Assembly: GCA_934168275.1 (NCBI GenBank) | Contig: CAKPNA010000001.1 | Location: 1-64,000, forward strand | DNA length: 64,000 nt | Source of the DNA: an uncultured Bacilli bacterium | GTDB taxonomy: Bacteria; Bacillota_I; Bacilli_A; RF39; UBA660 | Direction of reading: 5' to 3' | Shown here: positions 33,031 to 41,866 of the stretch, piece by piece | Layout of the letters: each line of letters starts with the position of its first letter | How positions within the stretch are numbered: the stretch's first letter is position 1 | Notes under the pieces: generated by a model | The model's database searches: none | What the model saw: the letters and a program-made list of their open reading frames with translations, nothing else | Told to the model about the DNA's origin: nothing | Program-made: the position numbers and the translations under genes

Positions 33031-33749
33031 TTTGTATAATTAATATTCCCAAATCTTCTATCACGTTTCGTATATTCTATAATAGCTTTATCAAATTCTT
33101 CTTCATCAAAATCAGGAAAATATGTTTTAGGAAAGTAAAACTCAGCATAACTATTTTGCCATAGCATGAAATTACTTAATCTAAGTTCTCCACTAGTTCT
33201 AATCATTAAGTCAACATCAGGCAAATTATTATATAAGTTTCTAGATACCAATTCTTCATCGATATCATCAACATCTATCTCTTTATTTGCAACCATCTTA
33301 CTTATCTTCTTACAAGTATCTACTAGTTCACTTCTTCCACCATAATTTATGCATATGTTAAGTATACCTTTAGTATTATCTTTAGTAGATTCTTCTAACT
33401 CTTTCATGGCCTTCAATACTTTATCAGGAAGTGGTTTATCTCTCCCGGAAAAAATAACCTTAATACTTTCTTTATTAAAATCTTTAATACAACTCTTAAA
33501 CTTACTAGTGAATATATTCATTAAATAACTTACTTCTTCTTGGCTTCTCTTGAAGTTCTCAGTGGAGAAAGCATAAACACTTAATACCTTTATTCCCTTA
33601 GATAATATATATTTACTTATATTCTTCAGATTAGTAAACCCGGCATCATGCCCCATACTTCTTGTAAGGCCTCTTTCTTTCGCCCAACGACCATTGCCAT
33701 CAAGTATAATAGCCACATGCCTAGGTACCTTTAAATTACTATAATCCAT
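33027..33749 (-). CDS. uppS: Undecaprenyl diphosphate synthase (isoprenyl transferase)
   Basis: This cis-prenyltransferase makes the C55 lipid carrier of peptidoglycan synthesis. At 240 aa, HVAIILDGNGRWAKERGL carries the catalytic Asp near residue 18. YAFSTENFKRS, NICINYGGRSEL, DLMIRTSGELRLSNF and FYFPKTYFPDF are all present. It ends in TGA overlapping the ATG of the phosphoesterase gene, one of the clearest indications that TGA is a stop here. Confidence 0.97.
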   Translation of the reverse strand: MDYSNLKVPRHVAIILDGNGRWAKERGLTRSMGHDAGFTNLKNISKYILSKGIKVLSVYAFSTENFKRSQEEVSYLMNIFTSKFKSCIKDFNKESIKVIFSGRDKPLPDKVLKAMKELEESTKDNTKGILNICINYGGRSELVDTCKKISKMVANKEIDVDDIDEELVSRNLYNNLPDVDLMIRTSGELRLSNFMLWQNSYAEFYFPKTYFPDFDEEEFDKAIIEYTKRDRRFGNINYTK

Positions 33750-33839
33750 ATCTATCTCCTTTATTTACTGCATATTAAATATAACATAAATATCAATATA
33801 AGTAAATGTTTTATAATAAGTAAACATAACAAAAATTAT

Positions 33840-33973
33840 TTGTTGCCATCACTTCACAGTGATGGATTTTCTGTTTCATGGAAGTACATATGCACTTCGT
33901 CCGCAGACTTAAATTCCGATAGTCGCTACCGTACTCTATTTTTACTTTAAAGAAAATTTGTTTATTCTATATA
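33840..33973 (-). ncRNA. Putative omega-RNA / right end of tnpB element 2
   Basis: Directly after the tnpB stop, 33904-33934 is identical over 31 nt to 13152-13182 at tnpB element 1. Two hairpins follow in the minus-strand RNA: GAAGT...ACTTC and CCATCAC...GTGATGG. The pattern fits the scaffold of a TnpB guide RNA, with the guide taken from the flank beyond the last hairpin. The 3' boundary is not determined. Confidence 0.6.
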
Positions 33974-35113
33974 TTAAGTCAATACTTCTTTCATATATAA
34001 CTTTAACCCTTCAAACATAATATTTATACTTGCGTTTAAATCTCTATCTATTTCATTATGACAACATTTGCATTTATATATCCTTTCATTTAAATCTTTA
34101 TATTTTTTATCAATATTTTCACATACACTACAAGCTTGACTTGATGGATAAAAAGCATCTATTTTATAAAAATACTTGCCCTTTTCTTTTGACTTGTACT
34201 CTAATTGTTTTAATATTTCACTAAATGTTGCATCACATATATTTTTAGATAGATGTGTTTCTTTATTCATAACCATTTGTTTAGTTTTTAATGATTCAGC
34301 ACATATAATATCATAGTTATCAGTTATATATTTAGTTATTTTATGAGTATAAAATTTCCTAGCATTAGCTAGTTTTATATATAGTACATTTAATCTTCTT
34401 ATGTTTTTATAATAATTTTTGCTACCTTTTTTCTTTTTAGATAGCTTATATTGTTCTCTTTTAATTCGTTTTTCATATTTATTTATATATTTATTATTGT
34501 CATAAGTAATGCCGTCTGACATAGTTATTAACTTTTTAATTCCTATATCTAGTCCTACAATGGTGCTAGGTAATACTTTAGGTACTTCAGGTAGTTCATA
34601 TAATACACTAACGTAGTATTTATTATTCTTTTCTCTTGAGATAGTAGCATTTATGAGTCTACCATTTATTGATTTAATATTTCTATATCCTCTTATTTTA
34701 AGATTACCAAGTTTAGGTAATTTAATTATTCTTCTCTTTAAGTCTAGTTCAATATTACAATTCTTTCTATCTTTATAACTTTCGTAAAAAGCAGTAATAG
34801 TATAGCTATTCTTACCATATTTACTTCTATATTTAGGATAGCCAAAATTACTTTTGAAATATCTTTTAAAATTATCTTCTAAATTAAACAAAGACTTTCT
34901 AATAAAAATAGGATCTGCTTCTTGTAAAAATGGATATTCATATTTTAACTTATTTGTATAATCTTTAATACAAGTACAAGCATTAATATATTCACTACTT
35001 TTAATCATAGATAAATAATAGTTATAAACGAATCTATTACAACCAAAGTTTCTATTTATTTTTTCTTTTTGTATCTTATCAGGATATAATCTAAATTTAT
35101 ATGCTTTATACAT
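33974..35113 (-). CDS. tnpB: RNA-guided endonuclease TnpB (intact)
   Basis: This TnpB is about 379 aa, from the ATG at 35113 (MYKAYKFRLYPDK, the usual N-terminus). The longer frame adds only five residues. RuvC residues are in GLDIGIKKLITMSDG, ICAESLKTKQM and IDRDLNASINI; the zinc finger is CSVCENIDKKYK...CKCC. It is an IS200/IS605-type accessory nuclease that cuts DNA next to a TAM with an omega-RNA. No tnpA is nearby, so the element is non-autonomous or domesticated. It lies between uppS and the ABC exporter. Confidence 0.9.
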   Translation of the reverse strand: MYKAYKFRLYPDKIQKEKINRNFGCNRFVYNYYLSMIKSSEYINACTCIKDYTNKLKYEYPFLQEADPIFIRKSLFNLEDNFKRYFKSNFGYPKYRSKYGKNSYTITAFYESYKDRKNCNIELDLKRRIIKLPKLGNLKIRGYRNIKSINGRLINATISREKNNKYYVSVLYELPEVPKVLPSTIVGLDIGIKKLITMSDGITYDNNKYINKYEKRIKREQYKLSKKKKGSKNYYKNIRRLNVLYIKLANARKFYTHKITKYITDNYDIICAESLKTKQMVMNKETHLSKNICDATFSEILKQLEYKSKEKGKYFYKIDAFYPSSQACSVCENIDKKYKDLNERIYKCKCCHNEIDRDLNASINIMFEGLKLYMKEVLT

Positions 35114-35310
35114 TACCATCACCACCATTGCTTATAATTAATTTGAATACATATTTAGAAGTATCATTACCCCTCTACTATTAATATTCCGGATTAAATA
35201 ATCATTTTACTTCAAAAATATTTAATTTTTTTTGTTATTTACATTATCTAATGTCTACTACATAATAGCCAATACACTAATTAATTAAATATATTAAAAA
35301 ATTTAAAATA

Positions 35311-35343
35311 AAAAAACTTTATCCCTATTTCTAGAAATAAAGT
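35311..35343 (-). terminator. Terminator of the ABC exporter operon
   Basis: On the minus strand ACTTTAT / ATAAAGT flank a TTTCTAGAAA inner stem, followed by TTTTTT. Confidence 0.75.
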
Positions 35344-35351
35344 CTATTTTC

Positions 35352-37298
35352 TTACTTTTGAAATTGTGAATTATATAGCTCTGCATAAAAGCCATTTTTA
35401 TTTAATAATTCTGTATGAGTACCTTTTTCAATAATATTTCCATCTTTCATAACAAGAATTAAATCAGCATTTTTAATAGTTGATAATCTATGAGCAATTA
35501 TAAAACTAGTTCGGCCTTCTGTTAACTTATCCATGGCCTTTTGGACTAATTCTTCAGTTCTAGTATCAACACTACTAGTCGCTTCATCTAAGATAAGGAA
35601 TGGAGCATCTTCTATCATACCACGAGCTATAGTAAGTAATTGTTTTTGACCACCACTTATGGCATCGCTTTCACTTAACTGAGCATCTAGTCCATTAGGA
35701 AGTGTTTTAACATAATGATCAACTCCGACAGTTCTTAAAGCATGCCATATTTGTTCATCAGATACATTCTCTTTATTAAACTTTACATTATCTCTAACTG
35801 TACCTTCAAATAACCAAGTATCTTGTAAAACCATTATAAATAAATCATGAATATTCTCTCTTGTTAATTCTTTTGTTGAAACACCATCTATCTTTATATC
35901 ACCATTATTTATATCATAAAACTTCATAAGTAAGTTAACCATAGTTGTTTTTCCTGCACCGGTTGGTCCGACTATGGCAACCTTTTGTCCTGGTAATGCC
36001 GTTGCACTAAAATCTTTAATAATAGTTCTACCCTTATCATAACCAAAGTTAACATTCTTAAATTCAATCTTACCCTTTACTTTGCTCTTATCTAAGTGTT
36101 TAGTACACTCTTCTTCAGTAGGCATTTCTTTTTCATCTAAAAACTCAAAAACACGTTCAGAAGCTGCAGCAGTTGATTGTAAACTAGTCATTGCTTGGGC
36201 TATTTGTGATAATGGATTAGTAAATAATCTAACATATATCATAAACGCAACAATTACTCCAAATGTTGTCATGTCGTTCATGGTTAATATTGCTCCAACA
36301 ACGCAGACACAAACATAACCTAAATTACCAACAAATCCCATAATAGGAAACATTAGTCCTGATAAGAATTGACTCTTTTTATTAGATATATATAATTTTT
36401 CATTTAATTCACTAAAGTCTTTAACGGCTTTTTCAGTACCATTATAAGCTCTAACAACGTTATGGCCACTATATATTTCTTCGATATAACCATTTAAATC
36501 ACCAAGCTCTTGTTGTCTTTTAATAAAGTATTTTTGGCTCTTACCAAGTAATAATCCCATAAAAGCAAAACCAATTAAACTAGATACAATAGCGGTAATA
36601 GCCATAATATAATTAGTGGCAAACATCATAATAATTGAACCTACAAATAAAGTAATACTACTTACTAAAGTTGCTAAACTGTTATTCATATTAGAAGCTA
36701 CTGTATCAACATCATTAGTAATTCTAGATAAAATATCGCCTGTTTCATGTGTATCAAAATACTTAAGAGGTAATTTATTAATCTTTGAAGATATCTTACT
36801 TCTTAAATCTTTAGCATAATTATTAGATATTGTTGTCATTGAATAACCTTCAATATAACTAAATACTGCACTAATAACATATAATATTGCTAAAAGTAAA
36901 GCCATATTCTTAACTTTATCTATATCAATACTAGGTTTAACTATCTTAGATATACTATCTGGAATTTTATCAATAGAAGACATCACGTTACTAACGTCAT
37001 TAGGATTAATATCTTTTAGTATTGTACTAAACTCCATCTTATCTTCCATAGATATCTTATCATTACCCATAATATCTTTTATTACTTCTTCATTAATATT
37101 AGGAGTAATACCTGCTGTTATTTCATCAGTTAAATTAGACAATTTATTAGGAGCTATTAAAGCAATAATTGAACTTATCATAGCCAGTAATAATGAAAAA
37201 TATAATAATACTTTCCATCTATCTAAACTTTTAAATAACCTCTTAATTGAGCCTTTAAAATCTTTAGACTTTTCAAAATTTCTCCCAGGTCTAGGCAT
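35352..37298 (-). CDS. Heterodimeric ABC exporter subunit (catalytically complete)
   Basis: This is a 648-aa permease-ATPase fusion. Six membrane helices lie in residues about 30-380, with an unusual insert of about 100 residues between TM1 and TM2 (extracytoplasmic; NEEVIKDIMGNDKI region). The nucleotide domain has Walker A VGPTGAGKTT, signature ISGGQKQ, Walker B FLILDEATSS with the catalytic Glu, and switch His in IIAHRLST. It pairs with the subunit at 37291-39054, with which it overlaps by 8 nt. It is a multidrug, lipid or peptide exporter of the BmrCD/LmrCD type; the substrate is unknown. Confidence 0.92.
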   Translation of the reverse strand: MPRPGRNFEKSKDFKGSIKRLFKSLDRWKVLLYFSLLLAMISSIIALIAPNKLSNLTDEITAGITPNINEEVIKDIMGNDKISMEDKMEFSTILKDINPNDVSNVMSSIDKIPDSISKIVKPSIDIDKVKNMALLLAILYVISAVFSYIEGYSMTTISNNYAKDLRSKISSKINKLPLKYFDTHETGDILSRITNDVDTVASNMNNSLATLVSSITLFVGSIIMMFATNYIMAITAIVSSLIGFAFMGLLLGKSQKYFIKRQQELGDLNGYIEEIYSGHNVVRAYNGTEKAVKDFSELNEKLYISNKKSQFLSGLMFPIMGFVGNLGYVCVCVVGAILTMNDMTTFGVIVAFMIYVRLFTNPLSQIAQAMTSLQSTAAASERVFEFLDEKEMPTEEECTKHLDKSKVKGKIEFKNVNFGYDKGRTIIKDFSATALPGQKVAIVGPTGAGKTTMVNLLMKFYDINNGDIKIDGVSTKELTRENIHDLFIMVLQDTWLFEGTVRDNVKFNKENVSDEQIWHALRTVGVDHYVKTLPNGLDAQLSESDAISGGQKQLLTIARGMIEDAPFLILDEATSSVDTRTEELVQKAMDKLTEGRTSFIIAHRLSTIKNADLILVMKDGNIIEKGTHTELLNKNGFYAELYNSQFQK

Positions 37299-39054
37299 TT
37301 TCTAACTCCTCCAATCCTAATTGTGATAAAGCAATTTCTTTATATACTTCACATGTTGCTAACAACTCTTTATGAGTTCCTACACCAACACATTCTCCTT
37401 TATCTAAAACAATTATCTTATCGGCATTTATTATTGTACCAATTCTCTGAGCTACTATTAAACTAGTTGCATCTTTTGTATGTTTCTTTAATTCTTTTCT
37501 TAAAACTGCATCTGTTTTATAATCTAGTGCTGAAAAAGAATCATCAAAGATATATATTTCAGGGTTTCTCGCAATGGCTCTCGCAATGGCTAATCTTTGT
37601 TTTTGACCACCACTAACATTCGTACCACCTCGAGCAATGTGTGCATCATACTTGCCATCCATCTTTTCAACGAAATCCGTTCCTTGAGCAATTTCAATAG
37701 CTTTCTCTACTTCTTTATCCGTAGGTTTCTTCTTACCATTATCTCCATAAATAATATTATCTTTAACACTACCGGTAAACATAACAGCTCTTTGTGGTAC
37801 ATAACCAATAATATTATTTAATTCTTGAAGTTTATAATCTTTTACATTAACACCATCTACTAATACTTCTCCATCAGTAGCATCATAAAATCTTGGCACT
37901 AAGTTTATTAAAGTAGATTTACCACTACCTGTTGAACCAATAAAAGCTACAGTATCGCCTTTATTAGCTTTAAAAGATATATTCTTTAAAATATAATCAT
38001 CAGCATCCGGATACTTGAATGATACATTCTTAAACTCTACAGTTCCTACTTCTTTAGCATTCTTTCTACTTAATTTACCATCAGTAATAGATATTTTCTG
38101 ATCTAACAATTCATTAATTCTATCAGCAGATACTTTAGCTCTTGGCCATATCATAAATATCATTGCTAACATTAAAAAAGACATAATTACTTGCATACCA
38201 TAACTAGAAAATACTACCATATTAGAAAATAGTGTTATCTTATCTAACATATTAGCTTTATTAATAAGATATGCTCCAATAAAATAGATACCTAGTGTTA
38301 AAAAGTGCATAACAATATTCATAACTGGATTCATAATTGCAAAACATCTTTGATTAAACAACTGCATATTAGTTAACTTTTCATTAACATCATTAAATCT
38401 ATTCTCTTGGTACCCTTCAGCATTAAAAGCCCTAATAACTCTAATACCTGTAAGATTTTCTTTAGTAACGCCATTTACTTTATCAATTAACTTTTGAACC
38501 TTTTCAAAACGAGGTATAACTATTAACATTAAAGTAAATACTGTGCAAAGTAGGATAACTACGCCACCGGCTGTTAAAAGACTCCATTCGATACTCTTAT
38601 TAAGTATCTTCGTAATAGCCCATACTGCCATAATAGGTGCTTTAATTAACATTTGCAATCCCATAGATATAAGCATTTCTATCTGTGTTACATCATTAGT
38701 TGTTCTAGTAATCAAACTACTAGTAGAGAACTTCTTCATCTCTTCCATACCAAAACTTTCAACTTTATCAAAGATCTTATTTCTTAAATTAAGTGAAAAT
38801 TTAGCAGATATTAAAGATGAGTAATATCCTACAATAGAAGCTGATATCAAACTAGCAAAAGCACATAGTAGCATATATCCGCCTTCTTTTAAAATATCAC
38901 CAATAACACTATTCTCACTAGTAATTAATCTAGTAATATTTGACATATAATCAGGTATTTTTAATTCTAACCATACTTGAAAAGCTATTAGTGTTACACA
39001 AATTATCGTATAAACTGCTTCTTTTTTACCTAAATTCTTCAATAATTTTATCAT
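37291..39054 (-). CDS. Heterodimeric ABC exporter subunit (degenerate ATPase site)
   Basis: This 587-aa partner has six membrane helices (about 15-320) and an ATPase domain: Walker A IGSTGSGKST, Q-loop IIGYVPQRAV, signature VSGGQKQRLAIAR. The Walker B reads IYIFDDSFSALD, with Asp where the catalytic Glu normally sits, and the switch His is replaced (VAQRIGT). Such asymmetry is typical of heterodimeric exporters with one working ATP site. It is the first gene of the pair. Confidence 0.92.
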   Translation of the reverse strand: MIKLLKNLGKKEAVYTIICVTLIAFQVWLELKIPDYMSNITRLITSENSVIGDILKEGGYMLLCAFASLISASIVGYYSSLISAKFSLNLRNKIFDKVESFGMEEMKKFSTSSLITRTTNDVTQIEMLISMGLQMLIKAPIMAVWAITKILNKSIEWSLLTAGGVVILLCTVFTLMLIVIPRFEKVQKLIDKVNGVTKENLTGIRVIRAFNAEGYQENRFNDVNEKLTNMQLFNQRCFAIMNPVMNIVMHFLTLGIYFIGAYLINKANMLDKITLFSNMVVFSSYGMQVIMSFLMLAMIFMIWPRAKVSADRINELLDQKISITDGKLSRKNAKEVGTVEFKNVSFKYPDADDYILKNISFKANKGDTVAFIGSTGSGKSTLINLVPRFYDATDGEVLVDGVNVKDYKLQELNNIIGYVPQRAVMFTGSVKDNIIYGDNGKKKPTDKEVEKAIEIAQGTDFVEKMDGKYDAHIARGGTNVSGGQKQRLAIARAIARNPEIYIFDDSFSALDYKTDAVLRKELKKHTKDATSLIVAQRIGTIINADKIIVLDKGECVGVGTHKELLATCEVYKEIALSQLGLEELENA

Positions 39055-39186
39055 TATCTTCCTCCTTATTAACTCTCTATATTCTATTAAAGTAGTCTAA
39101 ATATGTTAATTTAGCTACTTATGTAATATTATAACATTTTATAAAAATAGTCAACCATCTGTCAAAAGAAAAGAATAGGTCTAACC

Positions 39187-39282
39187 CTATCTCTTCGTAT
39201 TAAAATAAGTATTTAATTTAATAATTATAATTGAATCTAACATATCATCAATCATTTCATTAACTAGTGTTTCTCTTGGCAT
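39187..39282 (-). CDS. Possible small protein (31 aa)
   Basis: An ATG at 39282 preceded by AGAGGATAGAG and a TATAAT box opens a 31-codon ORF (MPRETLVNEMIDDMLDSIII...), an acidic helix followed by a hydrophobic one. A weak inverted repeat (ATAGGG / CCTAT) and a pyrimidine run follow the stop. There is no homology I can name. The support is position and signals only. Confidence 0.35.
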   Translation of the reverse strand: MPRETLVNEMIDDMLDSIIIIKLNTYFNTKR

Positions 39283-39364
39283 ATAATCTCTATCCTCTTT
39301 CTAGATATATCTTACCATATTATAGTTAACAATGTCTTATTTTCGACAAAACATCTCATTATTT

Positions 39365-40528
39365 TTATTTAGGTACTTTCAACACTTGCCCGATACTTAA
39401 TAAATTACTATTTAAGTTATTTAACTTCTTTAATTCATCGACCGTTATCTGATATTTTCTCGCAATCGAATATAAATTATCACCACTCTTAACTACATAT
39501 GTATTAGTACTACTACCACTTGGTATCTTTAATACTTGCCCTATGCTTAACAAATTACTAGTTAAATTATTAAGTCTCTTTATCTCATCAACTGTTGTAT
39601 TATACTTTCTTGCAATTGAATATAAACTATCGCCACTTTTTACTACATAAGTATTAGTTGTCCCTGTATTACTACCTGTATTATTACTTTCACTACTACT
39701 AGGAATCTTCAATACTTGTCCGATACTAAGTACATTACTAGTTAAATTATTGAGTCTCTTTAATTCATCAACTGTTGTATTATACTTTCTTGCAATCGAA
39801 TATAAACTATCACCACTTTTTACTACATAAGTATTAGTTGTCCCTATATTGCTACCCGCATTATTACTTTCACTACTACTAGGTATCTTCAACACTTGTC
39901 CGATACTAAGTACATTACTACTCAAGTTATTTAATTTCTTTAATTCATCAACTGTCGTATTATACTTCCTTGCAATTGAATATAAACTATCACCACTCTT
40001 AACTATATAAATATTACTGCTATTAATATATGAATATATTGCACTACCAACAGAATCTCCTAATAAAGGTATGTTAGCAATATCGCCATATTCAATAATA
40101 ACTGTTTCGGCGGGACTAGTATTTCTTGTTATATAATAATAATCTTTAGAAGTATCACTAGGTAATCTTAATTGATAATATTTATCTACTACATAGCCAT
40201 TATCTGCTAAAGAGTCAGCTATATCACTAGCTAAACTATCACTATTTCTTAAAGAATAAATTATTTCATTACTAGTATCATTATTCATTCTATTAGATAT
40301 AATTATCGTATCTTTATCTATACCAATATTATTTATTCTATTAATTCGATCACTATCTGTTAAGGTAGTATCATTAGTTCTTATTACTGTACTATTAATT
40401 CCTCTATTCTTTAAATAATTATTAATATAATTACTAATATCTAAATTAAAGTCTTTCTCAACAATACCTCCTCTAGTTATACCTGCATCTTCTCCTCCAC
40501 GAGAAGCATCTATTATTACTTTCTTCAA
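39365..40528 (-). CDS. LysM protein with degenerate amidase_3-like domain (387 aa)
   Basis: The N-terminal 175 residues follow the N-acetylmuramoyl-L-alanine amidase fold (KKVIIDASRGGEDAGI, GIVEKDFNLDIS, VIRTNDTTLTDSDRINRINN). The zinc ligands, however, are replaced: the usual GHGG is SRGG, and the later IHxN motif reads ISNRMN. Four LysM peptidoglycan-binding repeats follow (about 180-387), each with YVVKSGDSLYSIARKYNTTV and SIGQVLKIP. It has no signal peptide, so like several spore-coat or cortex LysM proteins it may act in the mother cell. It probably binds wall or cortex without cutting it. Confidence 0.8.
   Translation of the reverse strand: MKKVIIDASRGGEDAGITRGGIVEKDFNLDISNYINNYLKNRGINSTVIRTNDTTLTDSDRINRINNIGIDKDTIIISNRMNNDTSNEIIYSLRNSDSLASDIADSLADNGYVVDKYYQLRLPSDTSKDYYYITRNTSPAETVIIEYGDIANIPLLGDSVGSAIYSYINSSNIYIVKSGDSLYSIARKYNTTVDELKKLNNLSSNVLSIGQVLKIPSSSESNNAGSNIGTTNTYVVKSGDSLYSIARKYNTTVDELKRLNNLTSNVLSIGQVLKIPSSSESNNTGSNTGTTNTYVVKSGDSLYSIARKYNTTVDEIKRLNNLTSNLLSIGQVLKIPSGSSTNTYVVKSGDNLYSIARKYQITVDELKKLNNLNSNLLSIGQVLKVPK
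39370..40015. repeat. Tandem LysM-coding DNA repeats
   Basis: Four copies of a LysM unit, three of them nearly identical at the DNA level and separated by Ser/Asn/Gly-rich linkers, make an array with a period of about 180 nt. Such arrays can change copy number by recombination. Confidence 0.75.
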
Positions 40529-40581
40529 TATATCTCACCTAGTATAACTATATGAAAAAAAATAAAGATTATTATTAACCT

Positions 40582-41508
40582 TTACTTCTTATTATTTTTA
40601 TAATTATCTATTAATTCTTTTATCTTTCTAAAGCGATGATTTAATCCTGACTTAGTTATTTTTTCACCTTCACTAGTTATTATCTCACTTAATTCTTGTA
40701 ATGAACTTTCTGGATATTTTAACCTGTAATCAATAACTTTCTTTAACTTGCTATCTAATTCATCATATAAACCTAATTCTTTTAATTTATCGATATCTTT
40801 AATTTGATTAGAAGAAGTTAAAAACACTTTATCCATATTAGCTTGTTCACAATTATTTAATCTATTAGTCATATTCTTATGATCACGATATATTCTAATA
40901 TCTTCAAAGTACATAACACCATTATAAGCTTTAATTATTCTTAAGAAATCACTAATCTTTTCGGCTTCTTTTATATAGACCATATAGTTTTTTTCTCTTC
41001 TAATTATTCTACTATTAAGACTATATTCATTTAACATTGTATTAACATATTTAGCATACTCATCAGAGTCCACTATAAACTCTAAATGATATCTTGATGT
41101 TTTAGGATCATTAACGCTTCCACAAGCAATAAATAATCCTCTTAAATAGGCTCTTTTATTCTCTCCATCATCAATTAAATATTCTTTAGGATGTGTTAAA
41201 TAAGAACTATTATTATCTATAATTGATAAATCTTCTAATATTCTAGTATTATTCTTTTTTATTTCTAGTATATAATTTATTCCTTTATTAAAGTATCTTT
41301 TTCTTATTGTTATTGTCGGAGTAATATTATATATATCTTTAAATAATTTATATATTCTTCTAGCAACGGCATTATTTTCAACATTAATATATATACTTTC
41401 ACTAGTTGAAGCACTATTTCTAACGATAGCAGATAATTCGGCAATAGATTCTGTCTTACTACATTCTAACCTAGTTATTTCATTCTTTATTTCTGTAGAA
41501 AATGTCAT
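40582..41508 (-). CDS. whiA: WhiA DNA-binding regulator
   Basis: This 308-aa protein starts with MTFSTEIKNEITRL. A LAGLIDADG-like domain (RAYLRGLFIACGSVNDP near 120) is followed by a C-terminal helix-turn-helix (ELGLYDELDSKLKKVIDYRLKYPESSLQELSE). WhiA governs sporulation in Streptomyces and cell division/chromosome segregation in Bacillus. Here it is not followed by yvcL/crh neighbours but by envelope genes. The family call is secure; the exact role in this organism is not. Confidence 0.93.
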   Translation of the reverse strand: MTFSTEIKNEITRLECSKTESIAELSAIVRNSASTSESIYINVENNAVARRIYKLFKDIYNITPTITIRKRYFNKGINYILEIKKNNTRILEDLSIIDNNSSYLTHPKEYLIDDGENKRAYLRGLFIACGSVNDPKTSRYHLEFIVDSDEYAKYVNTMLNEYSLNSRIIRREKNYMVYIKEAEKISDFLRIIKAYNGVMYFEDIRIYRDHKNMTNRLNNCEQANMDKVFLTSSNQIKDIDKLKELGLYDELDSKLKKVIDYRLKYPESSLQELSEIITSEGEKITKSGLNHRFRKIKELIDNYKNNKK

Positions 41509-41582
41509 ATAATACCTCCTTAAACTTTAAATAAATAATACTATATGTTTACTATTAATGTCAATAATAATATCATAAACAT

Positions 41583-41606
41583 CAAAAAAAGCCATATATT
41601 ATGACT
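41583..41606 (-). terminator. Terminator after the 84-aa gene
   Basis: On the minus strand AGTCATA / TATGGCT pair around a 3-nt loop and TTTTTT follows; the stem overlaps the stop codon of the gene ending at 41599. Confidence 0.75.
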
Positions 41607-41853
41607 CTTTGCTCTTTTCTACAAATAATGGTAATAATGTTTTTAAATTATCTTCGCCAAGAACTTCATCTATTAAAGTTTTACCATCTTTATATTTAGC
41701 CTCTACTATTTTATAGTTATCTTTAATATCTGTTTCTGTATCATTAACTTCGGCTACATAAAAATAATCTTTACCATCTTTAACAACTTTATCTATCACT
41801 AAATATTTTTCTCTATTACCCAATGTAATAATTTTATTCACTTCTATTTTCAT
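41599..41853 (-). CDS. DUF1292-like hypothetical protein (84 aa)
   Basis: This is a small beta-rich acidic protein (ITLGNREKYLVIDKVVKDG; YFYVAEVNDTETDIKDNYKIV) ending in a short helix. The strand pattern resembles DUF1292-type proteins but the match is loose. It is co-transcribed with the two large coiled-coil genes upstream, 13 nt after the first. Confidence 0.55.
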   Translation of the reverse strand: MKIEVNKIITLGNREKYLVIDKVVKDGKDYFYVAEVNDTETDIKDNYKIVEAKYKDGKTLIDEVLGEDNLKTLLPLFVEKSKES

Positions 41854-41866
41854 AAAGTTCTCCTTT

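Noticed and set aside
35129..35310. Possible gene between tnpB 2 and the ABC operon
   Set aside because: Only short open stretches without ribosome sites are seen; nothing supportable apart from possible left-end sequence of the element.
35352..39054. Two separate homodimeric exporters
   Set aside because: The 8-nt overlap and the complementary complete/degenerate ATPase sites indicate one heterodimer.
39370..40015. CRISPR-like array
   Set aside because: The regular repeats are in frame and encode LysM domains separated by Ser/Asn/Gly-rich linkers. No CRISPR array or cas gene is visible in the window.
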